64,000 nt of DNA, taken from Erodium maritimum (lineage: Eukaryota; Streptophyta; Magnoliopsida; Geraniales; Geraniaceae). Numbering within the stretch: position 1 is the stretch's first letter; each line of letters opens with the position of its first letter. Below, piece by piece: positions 44,368 to 56,340 of the stretch. The stretch is taken from assembly GCA_963921825.1 (NCBI GenBank), contig OY997592.1, forward strand, positions 52,658,336 to 52,722,335, given 5' to 3'. Both the position numbers and the translations under genes were made by a program. The notes below the pieces were generated by a model, which saw only the letters and a program-made list of their open reading frames with translations, was not told the DNA's origin and made no database searches.

Positions 44368-47324
44368 ATGTCCGTCGCCTGCGGAGCCGAGTGCGTGCTC
44401 TTTGTGGGCTGTACTCGCTGGGCCTGGAAGCGCTGCACCTACGTCGGCTCCGACGACAGTGCCAACTGGTCACCGGCCACCGCCGATGAATTCGAGCCTG
44501 TCCCGCGCCTCTGCCGGCTCATCCTCGCCGTCTACGAGCCCGATCTCCGCAACCCCCAGTTCTCCCCCGCCGGAGGCTACCGCCTCAACCCGGACTGGCT
44601 CGTCAAGCGCGTCACCTACGAGTCCACCCAGGGGCGAGCCCCTCCCTACCTCGTCTACGCCGACCACCACCACCGCCAGATCGTCCTCGCCATCCGCGGC
44701 CTCAACCTCGCCAGCGGCAGCGACTACAAGCTCCTCCTCGACAACCGCCTCGGCATGCAGATGTTTGACGGCGGCTATGTCCACCACGGCCTCCTCAAGT
44801 CCGCCATTTGGGTCCTCAATCGGGAGTCGGACACGCTGCGCCGCCTCTGGCTCGACACCGGCTCCCACTACGAAATGGTGTTTGTGGGTCACTCGCTCGG
44901 ATCGGGCGTTGCGGCGCTGCTCACCGTGGTCGTCGTCAACCACAGGCACCGCCTGGGGGGCGTTCCGAGGGACAAGATTCAGTGCTACGCCGTGGCTCCG
45001 GCGAGGTGTATGTCCTTGAACTTGGCCGTCAAGTATGCCGATGTCATTCACTCTATAATCTTGCAGGTCCATTTACTAATTCATTAAATTCTTAGGATTA
45101 TAGATGCTCTGACTCTGACTATGTATTGTAGTAGGCTGACTGTGCCTTAATTTTGACCAGGATGATTTCTTACCCAGAACAGCTACTCCCTTGGAAGATA
45201 TTTTCAAGTCACTCTTTTGGTTAGTGTTCTATCAGAGGCTGAGCCTAAACTGTTGTTATTATTCTCTACAACTCATAGGACTTGATCCTCTTCACAGCCT
45301 GCCATGCCTATTGTTCTTGGTTTGCTTGAGGGACACTTTCATACCTGAAGGTAGAAAACTAAGAGATCCAAGGCGACTTTATGCACCTGGCCGAATGTAT
45401 CATATTGTAGAGAGGAGATTTTGCAGGTATCAACTCATTTAACATTTTTTTTCTACTTTTGTGATGAATTATACTCTGTAGTGTGTCACATCTCATGGTC
45501 ATGGCGTTATTTGGATGTGTATATCTCTTTCTGAGGACACATTCGTTAATTTAGCTCAACATTGACCAGCTAAAGCTTGCGTTAATTCTCAATAGGCTAA
45601 AGTTTAAGGAATGATGTAGTGTAATTGTGTAGGTGTTAGCTTGGAGATTTAGAGCTTAATTCTGTTCACTATGAATGAACATTGAGCTTTCAGTTATTAG
45701 TTTGACCATCTAGATGTGCTTCACATGACATTAACCAATCTCTTGCATTTAGAATTGTATTGTTGTCTTAATATGATTTTTAGCATAGTAATACTGCAAC
45801 TATTGTCATTTACATAAAAGAAAATAGCAGAAAAGAGTGCAATTGAAAACTGACTAGATCAGAGTCCTCCTGGAGTAAGGATGAAGAGATGCATAGGTGG
45901 TACATGTCCTACAAGGAAATTCTACTCTAGCCTACTCTACACTCCACCCACTCCTGCTCCCAAGCAAGTGTACCCACTAAGATTCAGACTCTTGACATTA
46001 AGGAGAGGTGAGACCGTGCGAGAGCTCCTCATCATCAGGCTAACCCAAGTGGGCAGTACATGTCTTATATAACACACTGAAAGAGTCGGTAAGGCCAATA
46101 AATTACCCAATAGATGAGTAGAGTATAACCCACATCTTATTTTTCCAATCGGTACTTCCACTCTATGTATAATAGTCCTGCAAACTTCAAATGAATTACA
46201 ATTAACAACCCAAAGCAGTGGTTTGAGATCAATGATTAAGCTTCTTATAATTCTACTAAATATTCTTGGTGTATTACAAGTTCCTTTCTCTGCTAGGTTG
46301 CTGCTATGAGTGAAAAACTAAGATAGTTTATTAGTCACTGTAACCAATGCTGCAGAGCCAATCAGTTCCTTTTAAGAAAGAGCGCGTACATTCATCTCAT
46401 GGCGGTCTATAGTTATATGGCTGCTCCTGAGGTTCACAACTTGAGAATAAAGTTATCTGAACTATCATATTAACATGTGGGGATCGATATTGCATACAGT
46501 TTAGCTGGGATCTTAATTATAAAAATCTCTTCGTTATTAGAAGCTGGTAGGAGTTTCTCACTATTTGTTGAGTATAGATGTGGAAGGTATCCTCCAGAGG
46601 TGAGAACAGCCATTCCTGTTGATGGGAGATTTGAACATATTGTCTTGTCTTGCAATGCCACAGCTGATCATGCAATTATTTGGATAGAAAAAGAGGCAGA
46701 AGAGGGCTTAAGAGTAAGTTCATTTTCCTTTTAACATATACATTCATGCTAGATAATTTCACTCACTTATGTATGCGCTTCTCTATCAAAATATAGGCTA
46801 TAGCTTTTAGAAAAACTAATGACAAAAACTCTACCCACTCCTTACCTAATTTGGAAAGTTACTTGGCTGCATTGTTGCGTAATACCACTAATTTTTTTTT
46901 GGTGTAATTGCAAACATTTGGTAATATCACTCCCGTTAATTTTCTTAGGGCATGAGAAATTATACTGACTCTTATGGATGTAATGACAACTAACTTGTTG
47001 CAGAGGATGAAGGAAGGCAGTTCAGAAACTATTACAAGTCCCCCAAAAGTCCAAAAATTTGAGAGATTGAAAACCTTAGAAAAGGAGCACAAAGATGCAT
47101 TGCATAGGGCTTTCAGTTTGAATATCCCTCATGCTGTGGAGGATGACGGAGAAGTTGAGGCTCAAGAAGATGCTCTCGGAGATGAGGCAGAACCAATTCA
47201 GTTAGAGGAAGCAGGACCTGCCCAGACTGAGAGTGATGATGCATCAAAATCTAGACTAGAACAACCAACAGTAAACTGGGATGAGGTAGTTGACAAGTTT
47301 ATAAAAAAGAATGGAACAAAATAA
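44368..47324 (+). CDS. Class 3 lipase / calmodulin-binding heat-shock-like protein, five exons
   Basis: A predicted mono-/diacylglycerol-type serine lipase, probably cytosolic or membrane-associated. Exons are 44368-45066, 45161-45219, 45298-45426, 46578-46713 and 47004-47324, giving 447 aa. All introns are GT-AG and phases agree at each join. The N-terminal region (~1-75) resembles the plant lipase N-terminal domain. The alpha/beta-hydrolase fold includes IVLAIRGLNL and the nucleophile elbow FVGHSLGSG, with the serine at residue 176. Exon 2-3 gives DDFLPRTATPLEDIFKSLFC LPCLL. Exon 4 gives RCGRYPPEVRTAIPVDGRFE. Exon 5 ends in an acidic tail and NWDEVVDKFIKKNGTK. Family resemblance is to Arabidopsis At3g49050-type proteins (from memory). 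A nearer acceptor for exon 3 (at ~45280) would break the frame, so 45298 was chosen. Confidence 0.88.
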
Positions 47325-47615
47325 CTAGTTGTAACCAGAACATTCAATTGTTACATGGTTTTATCTTTCACATGTATAAAATACTGATAACTTGCAATTT
47401 TGACCTTGACCTACCTCACTCATGTTTGTATCAGACAGAAGAAGATGAAAAATTACCAACAGATAAATACTTGGGACATGTTCTTTCAGTGTTACTGTTA
47501 AATACAGATCCGTGACAAACGTCAAGCCAATGGTGGTGGATATAAGTATGCAGAGGCAGGAAATACATCATCCAATAAAACAAAGTATACTCCATTCGAA
47601 GTAGATGCAGTGAAT

Positions 47616-47820
47616 TCAGCAAACACAAGATAGCAACATCTTTGTACAGAAAGCAATATTAAGAGATATGCATAGAGCTTCTGCATGGTATTTGTATAGA
47701 TCTTTGTCAAGTTCACCTGCTGATCTGGGTGCCTTCTGACCCCGACCCTGGACAAGTCCCCGACCACGTCCACGCATGTTCATGATGCCTCCACGACCCC
47801 TCGGACTACCACGTTGGTTA
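47616..47820 (-). pseudogene. ALY/REF (THO4) C-terminal exon fragment
   Basis: On the minus strand it reads an RGG-rich stretch (MNMRGRGRGLVQGRG), then KAPRSAGELDKDLYKYHAEA, and stops at 47616. The Arg/Gly-rich region followed by ELD-DL-YH-EA is the C-terminus of ALY/REF mRNA-export adaptors. The RRM and N-terminus are missing: just upstream (47821 onward) lies an unrelated T-run/LINE-like sequence. It is therefore a truncated gene copy, tail-to-tail with the lipase gene. Confidence 0.7.
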
Positions 47821-48230
47821 CTTTTTTTTTTGAGAAAGGGGTATGAGTTCGATTAATCAAGAAGAATCCAAAAATATACATCCGGTACAGACCAACAAAA
47901 CATGGTCCAAGAATACAACCCGAAACAATCCAAGGTATCGATCGGAATCCCCCACTCTAAACTCGAGAAAGTGATCCGACTCATATGGATAGACACAAAA
48001 AACAATTCTACAAACAAACGTAGAATAGTAGTAGCAACTAGAGATACGCTCAATAATACCAAGCCAAGAAGCTAAGTACCGCACCGGGTGGTTGTCTTGA
48101 CTTGCGAAATGATGACTAGTGTCCTTCCCGATAACTTGACCCCACACCAAAGGGCTGCACTCGGATACTGGTGCTGGGAAGACTCGTTTTATTCGGGACC
48201 CAATGAGTTTCCTTCCCACATTAGGCCATG
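47821..48230 (-). mobile_element. LINE-like 3' end, minus strand
   Basis: On the minus strand the sequence ends cgaactcatacccctttctc followed by A10, a typical LINE 3' terminus with its poly(A). Upstream it is T-rich without coding. It is 5'-truncated or merged with the GC-rich block that follows. Confidence 0.55.
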
Positions 48231-49520
48231 CCCTCCGAGGGTTCGGGTCATGGTCAAGGTCTCTACCGGTAGGGCAAAGAGAGGGAAGCCTCTATGCTTG
48301 GCAGTGCAACCGAGGAATGGGATCAGGGTCCGGGACTCTCTCGATGGTACAAGGAAACGGGATCCTCTGTGCTTGACGATGCAGGGCGTTACGATTTAAT
48401 GCAGTTGAAAGCTAAGACACCGTAGCAAAAGTGAAAGAACAATTCGAGACCGAAACTGCTCGCCTGTTGTTAGGCCCAATGGGATTCCACCCCCATTGTG
48501 CCCCTGCTTCCGAGGGTCAAGGTCCATGTTGATGCTAAGGGGTAGGCAGCACCGGATCGGGGTCCCCTTTTCCTGACAGTCAAGTGATGAACTCGAGACG
48601 GGGTTGGACGAGCAAGGCTCTGGAGAGGGATTAGAGGCCCGTCCCTTTTCTGCACCAGCAGTAGAAGCGATTCCGGCAAAACCTGGCCTAGCAAAGCCTG
48701 AATCGTGCAAAGATTCTCGTCCGAGGAAGATCGTTCCTCTACCGCCCACGAAGAAGCGCTAATAGGATCGAAGGACGATGAAGGGTTGTGCCTATGAAAA
48801 CCGTGCCACCCTTCGCCATTGAGGCCAAAGAACGGCCTCCCTTACCCGACTCGGGGGTGTCCTCCGATGCGAGGACGCTTGCGGATTAGGCGGGGGAGAA
48901 TGTGACTCCCCGAAGAGGTGTCTTGGACCTCCGTGGGCTCACCCACCGGTACCGGGCCGACTGCCCCACATAACCAAGGGTGCTCGTTTCCAGTCACGCC
49001 ACCCTTAGCGAGCCTCTCTCGCGCAGTAGCAAAGGCCTGAAGGCCTCCTGCGCCGATTCTGCCGAACCCGCCACGCACGCCTTAGTTCGCATTACAACGC
49101 GCGACCCGCGACCGTACTCGCCCAGGCCCGTCCGCGTCCGCATGCCAGCCTCGACCCATGCGTCCGAAGCCCGATCTAGAGCTACCTAGCATCTGACTTA
49201 GAGCGCAAGCCATCCGATGAAAGAAGGGGAACTTTCCATTCCTTGAATAAGGAAAATTCTCCTAATGGAGTCCGCCTTGTCGACCAAGTCAGCCAAGCCG
49301 CCGGCCATAGGCCTATAAATAAGGAGTGGTTCTCTTTGTATAGGCATTCAGTCATTCGAGTTAGAATCATAGGTTGCAAGTTGCAACCACTGCTGTGTCT
49401 TTGTAAGGTTACCCTTCATCTAATAAAGCCTACACCTTGCTAAACCGTTGTTCGTACTTCGAACATTAGGCTTGTGTAGGCACCTCTACACGCTGCACAG
49501 GTTGAAGCCCTCCCAGCCTT
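48231..49520 (+). mobile_element. GC-rich repeat insert with LTR-like promoter and polyadenylation signals
   Basis: No coding family is recognised. Near its right end a TATA box (cctataaataagg, 49311-49323) is followed ~100 bp later by an aataaag signal (49420-49426), as in the U3-R part of an LTR. The left part contains many short frames and CG-rich sequence unlike the adjoining gene space. LTR ends and target duplication were not found. Confidence 0.4.
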
Positions 49521-49917
49521 TGACACTATGGTCTTTAAAAATCTTTTTGTTTAGCTGTGAGAATTGAGATCAGATATCTCTTTATTCTGACAGGTAATCA
49601 GACAAGTGTTTAGCTCCATAATTGCATCATCTACACAGGCAAAAGACAAGTTCTTATCATCTAGGGAAGCCACAGGCACAAGCCTCTCTTCAAGAAAGAC
49701 TGGTAGAATTGCAGTATCTCAGGCAACCATGCGAAAGACCTTCAGAGATGATTCTCACAATCCAGCAATCCCACCACTATCACCACCCGGACCGGATGAT
49801 TTTTTACTGTCTCTGTTACATATTTACAATGACCTTAACCTAATTGACGTTTCCCATGTTTTCTTTTCCTCATATTTTCTCAGGAAACAAGAAGACAAGT
49901 ACTAGAAAAAACATGAT
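49521..49917 (+). other. Unassigned sequence with overlapping open frames
   Basis: Two overlapping plus frames (49606-49905 and 49622-49843) are open. One contains QERLVELQYLRQPCERPSEM and begins after a possible acceptor (ctgacag, 49592). It could be a stray exon of a broken gene. I do not recognise it and could not fit it to the lipase. Confidence 0.3.
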
Positions 49918-49927
49918 TTGTTGAATA

Positions 49928-50250
49928 GAGGAGAAATCAAATACAAACCATGTCTTAACCTAAAAACTAGAGAACCAATCTAAGCCATCCATTTTAAGAA
50001 TGGATGGATGAGATGCAATTGAGTAGTTGACTTGTTGACTGCAAAAAAAACAGCACTTTTTAATAAGTGGTAAGGGCTTTTTAGTAAAGAGGAGAAATCA
50101 AATACAAACCATGTCTTAACCTAAAAACTAGAGAACCAATCTAAGTCATCAATTTTAAGAATGGATGGATGAGATGCAATTGAGTAGTTGACTTGTTGAC
50201 TGCAAAAAAAACAGCACCTTTTAGTAAGTGGTAATGGCTTTTTAGTAAAA
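49928..50250 (+). repeat. 161-bp tandem duplication of the MULE-like left terminus
   Basis: gaggagaaatcaaatacaaa starts at 49928 and again at 50089. The two units are nearly identical and only the outer one abuts the target duplication. Confidence 0.92.
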
Positions 50251-51435
50251 CTATCATATTTTTTTTAATCAATTCAATAATTTAATTTTCCCCGCTTCGT
50301 TTGAACTCTGATTGGTTTCAAACTTGCGCCATTAGTTTTGTTTTTTTTAAGGGCTTTAAATCAAGATCAGTCATGAATATATTTTGAAGCACGAAAAAAA
50401 AAATTATTTCGGTGTTGATTTTTTTAAAAAAATCTGGGTAATTTTTATCAACACTTTGCTCTGGATTTATCAACACTTTTACACTGGTTTTATCAACACT
50501 TTACACTGGTTTTATAACCTCATTTTTCAAAACTGATCATGATTTTATCACCTCATCGCGTGTTTTTTATGAACACTAGTTTTATCAACACTAAACACTA
50601 GGTTTATCATTCAATTACGTGTGTTTTGTCACCCACATCACATGTTTTTTTTTAAGTACGAAATTTTTTTTATTTCGGGGCTGGTTCTTAAAGAAATTAT
50701 ATCTGGCTAATTTTTATCAACACCTTGCTCTGGTTTTATCAACACTTTACACTGATTTTATCAACACTCTACACTGGTTTTATCACCCCATTCTCCAAAA
50801 CTGGTCATGATTTTTATCATCTCATCACGTGCTTTTTATGAACACCAGTTTTATTAACACTAAACACTATGTTTATTATTAAATTACATGTGTTTTTATC
50901 ACCTCATCACATGCTTTTTTTATCGACGCTAAACTCTAGTTTATCACACTTATTATCAAAATTGAACATGGTTTTTATCACCTCAGTACATGTTTTTATC
51001 AACATTTAGCACTAGTTTGATACCTCTGATATAAAACATTTATTAGTGAAGATTTATCAACACTCAACATTTTTTTATCACTCCGATATACCTTTTTATT
51101 TTCGTGCTTCAAAATATATTCATGATTGATCTTGATTTAAAGCCCTTTAAAAAATAAAAATATTGGCGCAAGTTTGAAGCTAATCGGAGTTCAAACGAAT
51201 CGAGAAATATTAAATTAGTGAATTGGTGAAGAAAAAAATGGACACTTGTCCACATGGCACCATGCTTTTACAATTATGCCCTTGCTTGTGTGAGAAAGGA
51301 TGCAAGTGACGTGAGTTTGGGTGAAATTGGGGTGATGACGTGGTATTATGGGGAATGTTGGATGTTAGGTGTGTGTGGCTAGGATTGGTTCTCTAGTTTT
51401 TACGTTAAGAGTGGTTTGTAGGTGAAATTCACCTC
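49928..51435. mobile_element. MULE-like TIR element (1,508 bp) with 10-bp target duplication
   Basis: Long inverted ends: aaaaactagagaaccaatc at 49962-49980 pairs with gattggttctctagttttt at 51384-51402. Deeper homologous arms lie at ~50340-50395 and ~51100-51165. TTGTTGAATA flanks both sides (49918-49927 and 51436-51445). A 10-bp duplication with long TIRs fits the Mutator superfamily. The interior (50440-51060) is made of variants of tttatcaacacttt-acactgg. It has no gene and is non-autonomous. Confidence 0.85.
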
Positions 51436-51445
51436 TTGTTGAATA

Positions 51446-51693
51446 TATTCATTCATTTTTTTTGTGTGTATGCAGTTGCCTTGTAAGAGACTAGTGGATG
51501 TTAAATTTTGAGATCATTCTCCATCAGATATGGAACAAAACCAATATGATATTGGGAAATCACCTTTGTATCTGTCTGCTCTGGATAAGAAGCAAATCAA
51601 AATTGATCAGATCTTTACGTCAATTCTCAAAAATAAAAATACACCCTGAATGTTACTTCGGGAAGTCAAAGTTTATGCCGTCCAGAAGCAGAC
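51446..51693 (-). other. Probable LIS 3' UTR
   Basis: 248 bp between the LIS stop codon and the MULE-like element. No coding signal. Confidence 0.5.
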
Positions 51694-54600
51694 TTAGTCA
51701 ACATCCATGATCTCTTCCTCTTCGTTTTCATTGATGCTGCAAGACCACAACTTGATTGTCCGATCATGCGAAACAGTTGCAATGCAGTGACCATCTGACA
51801 CCAAACAACAATGCTTGCTCAAGTTAGAAATCAGATAAACACTCCATGAGAAATTGTAGAGCAAGGAAACTTAAGTTTGACATGGAACAAATGGCACTTA
51901 TATGAGTCCAGCTTAGTCACATCCCTTGCCCCTAGGTGTACAGTTCAAGTTGTATATTGGACACCAAATGACTTGGCAAGACAAGTTTAACAACAGCCAA
52001 ACACGGTATTGGTAGGTTATGCTATACAATGATTATGATGCAAAGCATATCAATGGTTGGAACTAGGGCTGTCCTATTGGCACCAACTCAAAGTGCTACT
52101 GGTAATTTAATATACATATCACCAAAATGGTAAATATTAACCCACATTTTGCCCAAGTATAAATTCTAGTGTACAAAGGTTAACATATTCAATTTGTCAA
52201 TACATATAGGGATAACTCCACAAAACAACTATTGTTCGACTTTCGTTTTCAAAATATAACTGTAAACTATATTATCTACCATATCACATCGTTGGGTGAA
52301 TTTTTTTTCAAAAACCATAATCTGCCTTGACAATTTTGACGAATCATTGGTTTTTTTTGGTGTGCCACGCACGTGCTAAGGTGGAAAAGCACGTGCGTGG
52401 CACACCAAATCAGTGGATTATGGTTTAGTCGTGCATGACACACCAATAAAAATCAACGATTCGTCAAAATTGTCACGGCAGATTACGGTTTTTGAAAAAA
52501 ATTCACCCAACGATGTGATATGGTCGATAATATAGTTTACAGTTATATTGTGAAAACGAAAGTCGAACAATAGTTGTTTTGTGGAGTTATCCCATACATA
52601 TATTTTTGTTTACAGATAAGAGAAGTAACTCACCTCCTAAAACATCCAATGATGTGACCTTAGATTCATGTCCAGAGAGAGTCTTGACAGGCTTGAAGTC
52701 TCGGGCTGACCATACCTGGACACAAAATAAATAAAAAGAAAGATTTACACATCAGCAAGTATTTTTTTAAGTGGTTTCTACAATTGGTGTTAAGAGAGTA
52801 TTACTACCTTGGCAGTCATATCATATGAAGCAGTCACTAAGAAATATCCCTCTTGGGGCTCAAATTGGACTTGTGATATAAGATTTGAATGAGCTGGGAT
52901 AGTGTACAGAGATTTCTTCTTTCTCAAGTCCCAAATTCTACATGTGTTATCCTCACCCCCAGTGGCCAAATGATAGCCATTAGGTGAAAAACTGACAGCA
53001 AGAACCTGTAAAAAACATCAATAACATATCAGTTAATTGTCCTTTTTAGTTGAGAATTGTGCATTTTCAGTGAGGAAAAGAAAGTCAAAGAAGGTAGTAA
53101 TCTTACCGGCTTAACATGACCTTCCAAGGCCATAACACTCCTCCCAGTCCGAAGGTCCCAAACACGAGCAAGTGCATCCAGTCCACAAGATGCTGATAGA
53201 GATCCATCATGATGGAATGCTATCCCGTAAACACTCCTACTATGACCTTCCTGAAGAAGCAACTCTTCACCAGTTTCTACATCCCATAGTCTCCAAGTCT
53301 TGTCAAAGCTAGCAGTGCCTAAGTACTTCCCTGATGGATGGAATGCAATTCGTGCGAGACGATCCAGGTGACCCCCAAATGTTTTCAGAAGAGATCCATC
53401 AGTATTCCATAGCCTTGCTGTTCGGTCAGCGGAGGCAGTTGCTACTTGATCATACGCTGGAGAGAATGCAACATCAGTTGCACGTTCAGTGTGTCCCTTC
53501 AAGGTAGAAATCTTTTTTACTTGAGGCATGCTCCATAACTTTGCAACTCCACTTAAAGAACTGTTGAAGAAGAAGAAAGTCAGGGTATTCACACCTCATC
53601 CAATAAAGGTTATGAGGCCACATTAAGCTACAGATCACAATATAACTACAAGACCAAGAAAATGTTACAACTAAGTATTAGAGGAGATACCCAATAATCA
53701 TAACTGAAATGTTTATTACTGCGCATATTTGAGACTCATAACATTACTTCATGAAAAATCTATGAAATCATGACTCAGTTAATAGAACTCTGAAAAACAG
53801 TATAGAGACAGGGAGGCATCTTTCTTATAAGCATCAATAATATTAAATAAGGATACAACAACACAAAGATAAAGCTGATGCGTCACTTGAATGCCAAAGT
53901 GACGTGATCAGAGAGAGAGAGAGAGAAGAGAAGAGAAATGATACCAGGTGGCCAGCATTTGCCCATCGCGTGAAAAGGAACATCCTGAAAGAGGTCGGTC
54001 ATCCCCAATTTCACTACAGTCAAGAGCCAATCTCTCTGCCTGCTTCAGAGCCCAGTCAATCTCTGCATCTAAATCTTCATCAGGGTCATTTCTTTTCCTC
54101 CTTGCCCGCTGAAGACGCATAGCAGCTCTTGGAACAGAATATTTTGCTATCTCTATTCTTGCATCCAATAGCGCTTTCGAACCTTCCGTGTAGAATGGGT
54201 ACTGAATTATTTGATCATCGGCATCCTCTAGTACGTTAGAACCTGCAGCCTCCTCCTCTTCCTCGTGAGCTTTTAGAAGTTTTTCCAGCTGTCCTTCAGC
54301 ATCTAGCTTTGCCATAATCATCCTCAACCGATCTCGTCTTTCCATCTCTCTTTCTCCAAAAAGAGTGATGGGTTCACCAAGCCGACGAAGACGAGCTCGG
54401 ACTGCCATGTCATTAGTAGGAACAGCTAAAGCAGAAGCACGCCGCTTCATTAGAAGTTCTTGAATTGCCTTTTCGCGCCGTTCTCTCACAAGTTTGCTCT
54501 CTTCTGAAATCTCATATTCTGCAGTTGAACCGGTAGTAGTACGGGAAGGACCCATATCGTCATCATCATCAGAATCTGAATCACTACCTCTTACTTCACC

Positions 54601-54855
54601 ATTTTGTAACACGGACGGCCTGAAAACTGGTGGCTGGATGGGGAGAGGAGCCAGAGGCCGAAGAACAGGAAGAGGGATTGAAGGTATTGGGGCAATAGGA
54701 GGCACAATTGGGGCTGGGATTATGGGTGAAATAATAGGCTGGGTTGATGGGAGTGGAGAAGTATCCATGGCAGCAAGTTCAGAGAGATCCTCATCCATTG
54801 TAGTAGACTCTTTTACAAGTGACAGTGATGCAGAGTTTTCTTCCTTACCAGCCAT
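51694..54855 (-). CDS. LIS: U4/U6 snRNP protein PRP4 / LACHESIS, five coding exons
   Basis: A nuclear splicing factor of the U4/U6.U5 tri-snRNP; in Arabidopsis LACHESIS loss alters gametic cell fate. Coding exons on the minus strand are 54855-53945, 53560-53107, 53005-52808, 52715-52634 and 51794-51694, giving 581 aa. All are GT-AG with consistent phase. The N-terminus has a Pro/Ile-rich stretch (~37-80) and an acidic run (DSDSDDDDD). The PRP4/SFM region is ~125-185 (VRARLRRLGEPITLFGE). From ~280 on it is a seven-bladed WD40 propeller (GCSFSRDG, LSGVAKLW, TASADRTARLW, TASFDKTWRLW, SCGLDALARVWDLRTG, GGEDNTCRIWDL, TASYDMT, TVSHDRTIKLW). It ends EEEIMDVD. Single-frame reading of exons 1 and 2 runs into intron sequence, so the joins matter. 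Confidence 0.95.
52209..52593. mobile_element. Fold-back MITE in LIS intron 4 (385 bp), perfect 9-bp target duplication
   Basis: The ends are long inverted repeats starting gggataactccacaaaaca and ending tgttttgtggagttatccc. The centre has a further palindrome around cacgtgcgtggcacacc. It is flanked by atacatata at 52200-52208 and 52594-52602. The 9-bp duplication suggests a MULE-derived MITE. Confidence 0.93.
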
Positions 54856-54861
54856 TACACC

Positions 54862-56340
54862 TAACTAAGGAAAAAAACAAGTTACTATAGCATATCAACA
54901 GACACTAATCTTCATTCTAATCACCATCTGAGTCACCACGTTTACAACTATATGGCAGGCGAGAAGGATGCGGCAACAAAACAGGAAGACGAAATTTTGT
55001 GTGTGATAACAAGACAAATACTAGCCAGGTAGGCCACGCAAATTGTGGAGCACATCAACGGATAGACTCAACCAGTGCATATTGATATTGCTTTGCTTCT
55101 CGGGATTATTGTATCGGAGATAATAGCAATAATATACCCAAAGTGCCTGCATAATGGTGTTTAGCATAAGATACTTGTGAGATTAAAGATGCAGAAGATT
55201 CAAACAATTGGGATCATTGCAAAAAAGTACATGAGGTATTGACTTTTTGCAAGTGGCAACCCTCTTCTATGGTAATTGCAATAAAATGCCTTAACTTGTC
55301 TTTTTGTTGCATTTTGTGTAAATTTGTTTGAAAATAACTATTATACCCTTGAAAGAAAAGTAAGGAACATGATAGTATTCTAGATTCTTTTAACTTATAT
55401 TTTTCAGGGTAAAATCATAATTTTGGAACAAATGTACAGAAAGAGCCACAACTCAAGACAAGTTCAGGCATTTTTTTTTGCAATTATCATAAAAGAGTAC
55501 TGCAACATAAAAAAAAGTAAATAAGTAAAGGTACTTTTTTGCAACTATCCCTGAACAATTTAAAAGCACTATTGGCTCAGCTGATTGTCAAGTAAGATAA
55601 TTAATTACTGGATGCTAAGTAATCACAGCTTAGTTTAAATTTCTAAAAGACTCCTAAACTGTGTTGAGTTATAGATTAGCTGCAGATATAAAAAATCAAA
55701 ACAATTCTTGTTTTTGTTGATTGTTTTCTCAGCAACGAAACACAACCCCAGAAAAGTAACATTGGATCTCTTCCACAATAATGCATCACTTCAAACAATA
55801 ATTTCTAGCCAATTTTACAAAAAAAAGGGACAGTTTTTGAAATTGAAGAGAGTAACCTAGAGAAACATACATACACATATGAGTACTGATTTTGTTATAA
55901 AAAAATCTGTTCTCTCCATTTTCTGGGGAAACAAACAGGGGATAGAGGAACCACATCAAGAGAAAAGTATGGGTTTTTTTTGTCTACCCAATTGAAAGAA
56001 GGTCATACTCAAAGTACCCTTTATAGCACAAAACAAAACCCAGAAAGGAAAAAGCAAAGATGATGAAGATTCAGAGACTTACAGAGCAAAGTGATAGAAG
56101 AAGAGCCAGAGAGCTTCAAAGGGTTGATTCAGATGAAATCTAAGGTCTGAGAGAAGCTCGACTCGTCGGTGAGAAGCTCGGCATTGAGAGAACTGCGATA
56201 TGAGATGGGTAAGGTGAAGAGGAGAAGATGCGGGTACAAGGTGAAAGGCGAAGGGTGAATGGGTACCCGTACCCAAACCCGACCCCGAACCCGACCTGAA
56301 CCTGAAACATTTCTGCCCAGACCCGAAAACATACTCATAA
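54862..56340 (-). promoter_or_regulatory. LIS 5' UTR exon and leader intron
   Basis: On the minus strand gctct|gtaagtctctg (donor GT at 56082-56081) and an acceptor near 54865 (cttag) bound a ~1.2 kb leader intron that holds a MITE. The upstream C/T-rich exon runs from about 56340 to 56083. It contains one short upstream frame, 56184-56140, of 14 codons plus stop. The transcription start is not known. Confidence 0.6.
55210..55551. mobile_element. MITE in the LIS 5' UTR intron (342 bp)
   Basis: The left end gggatcattgcaaaaaagta and the complement of the right end, gggatagttgcaaaaaagta, are near-identical. Flanks caaacaatt (55201-55209) and tgaacaatt (55552-55560) match at 7 of 9 bases. A matching second arm (aattgcaataaaatgcc / aattgcaaaaaaaaatgcc) lies further in. 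Confidence 0.8.

Noticed and set aside
44470..45072. Long minus-strand and alternative plus-strand frames over lipase exon 1
   Set aside because: These are GC3-driven shadows of the real exon, which alone shows the GHSLG lipase motif.
45280..45297. Earlier lipase exon 3 acceptor (catag, ~45280)
   Set aside because: It puts a stop in frame. The acceptor before 45298 keeps the conserved FC-LPCLL reading.
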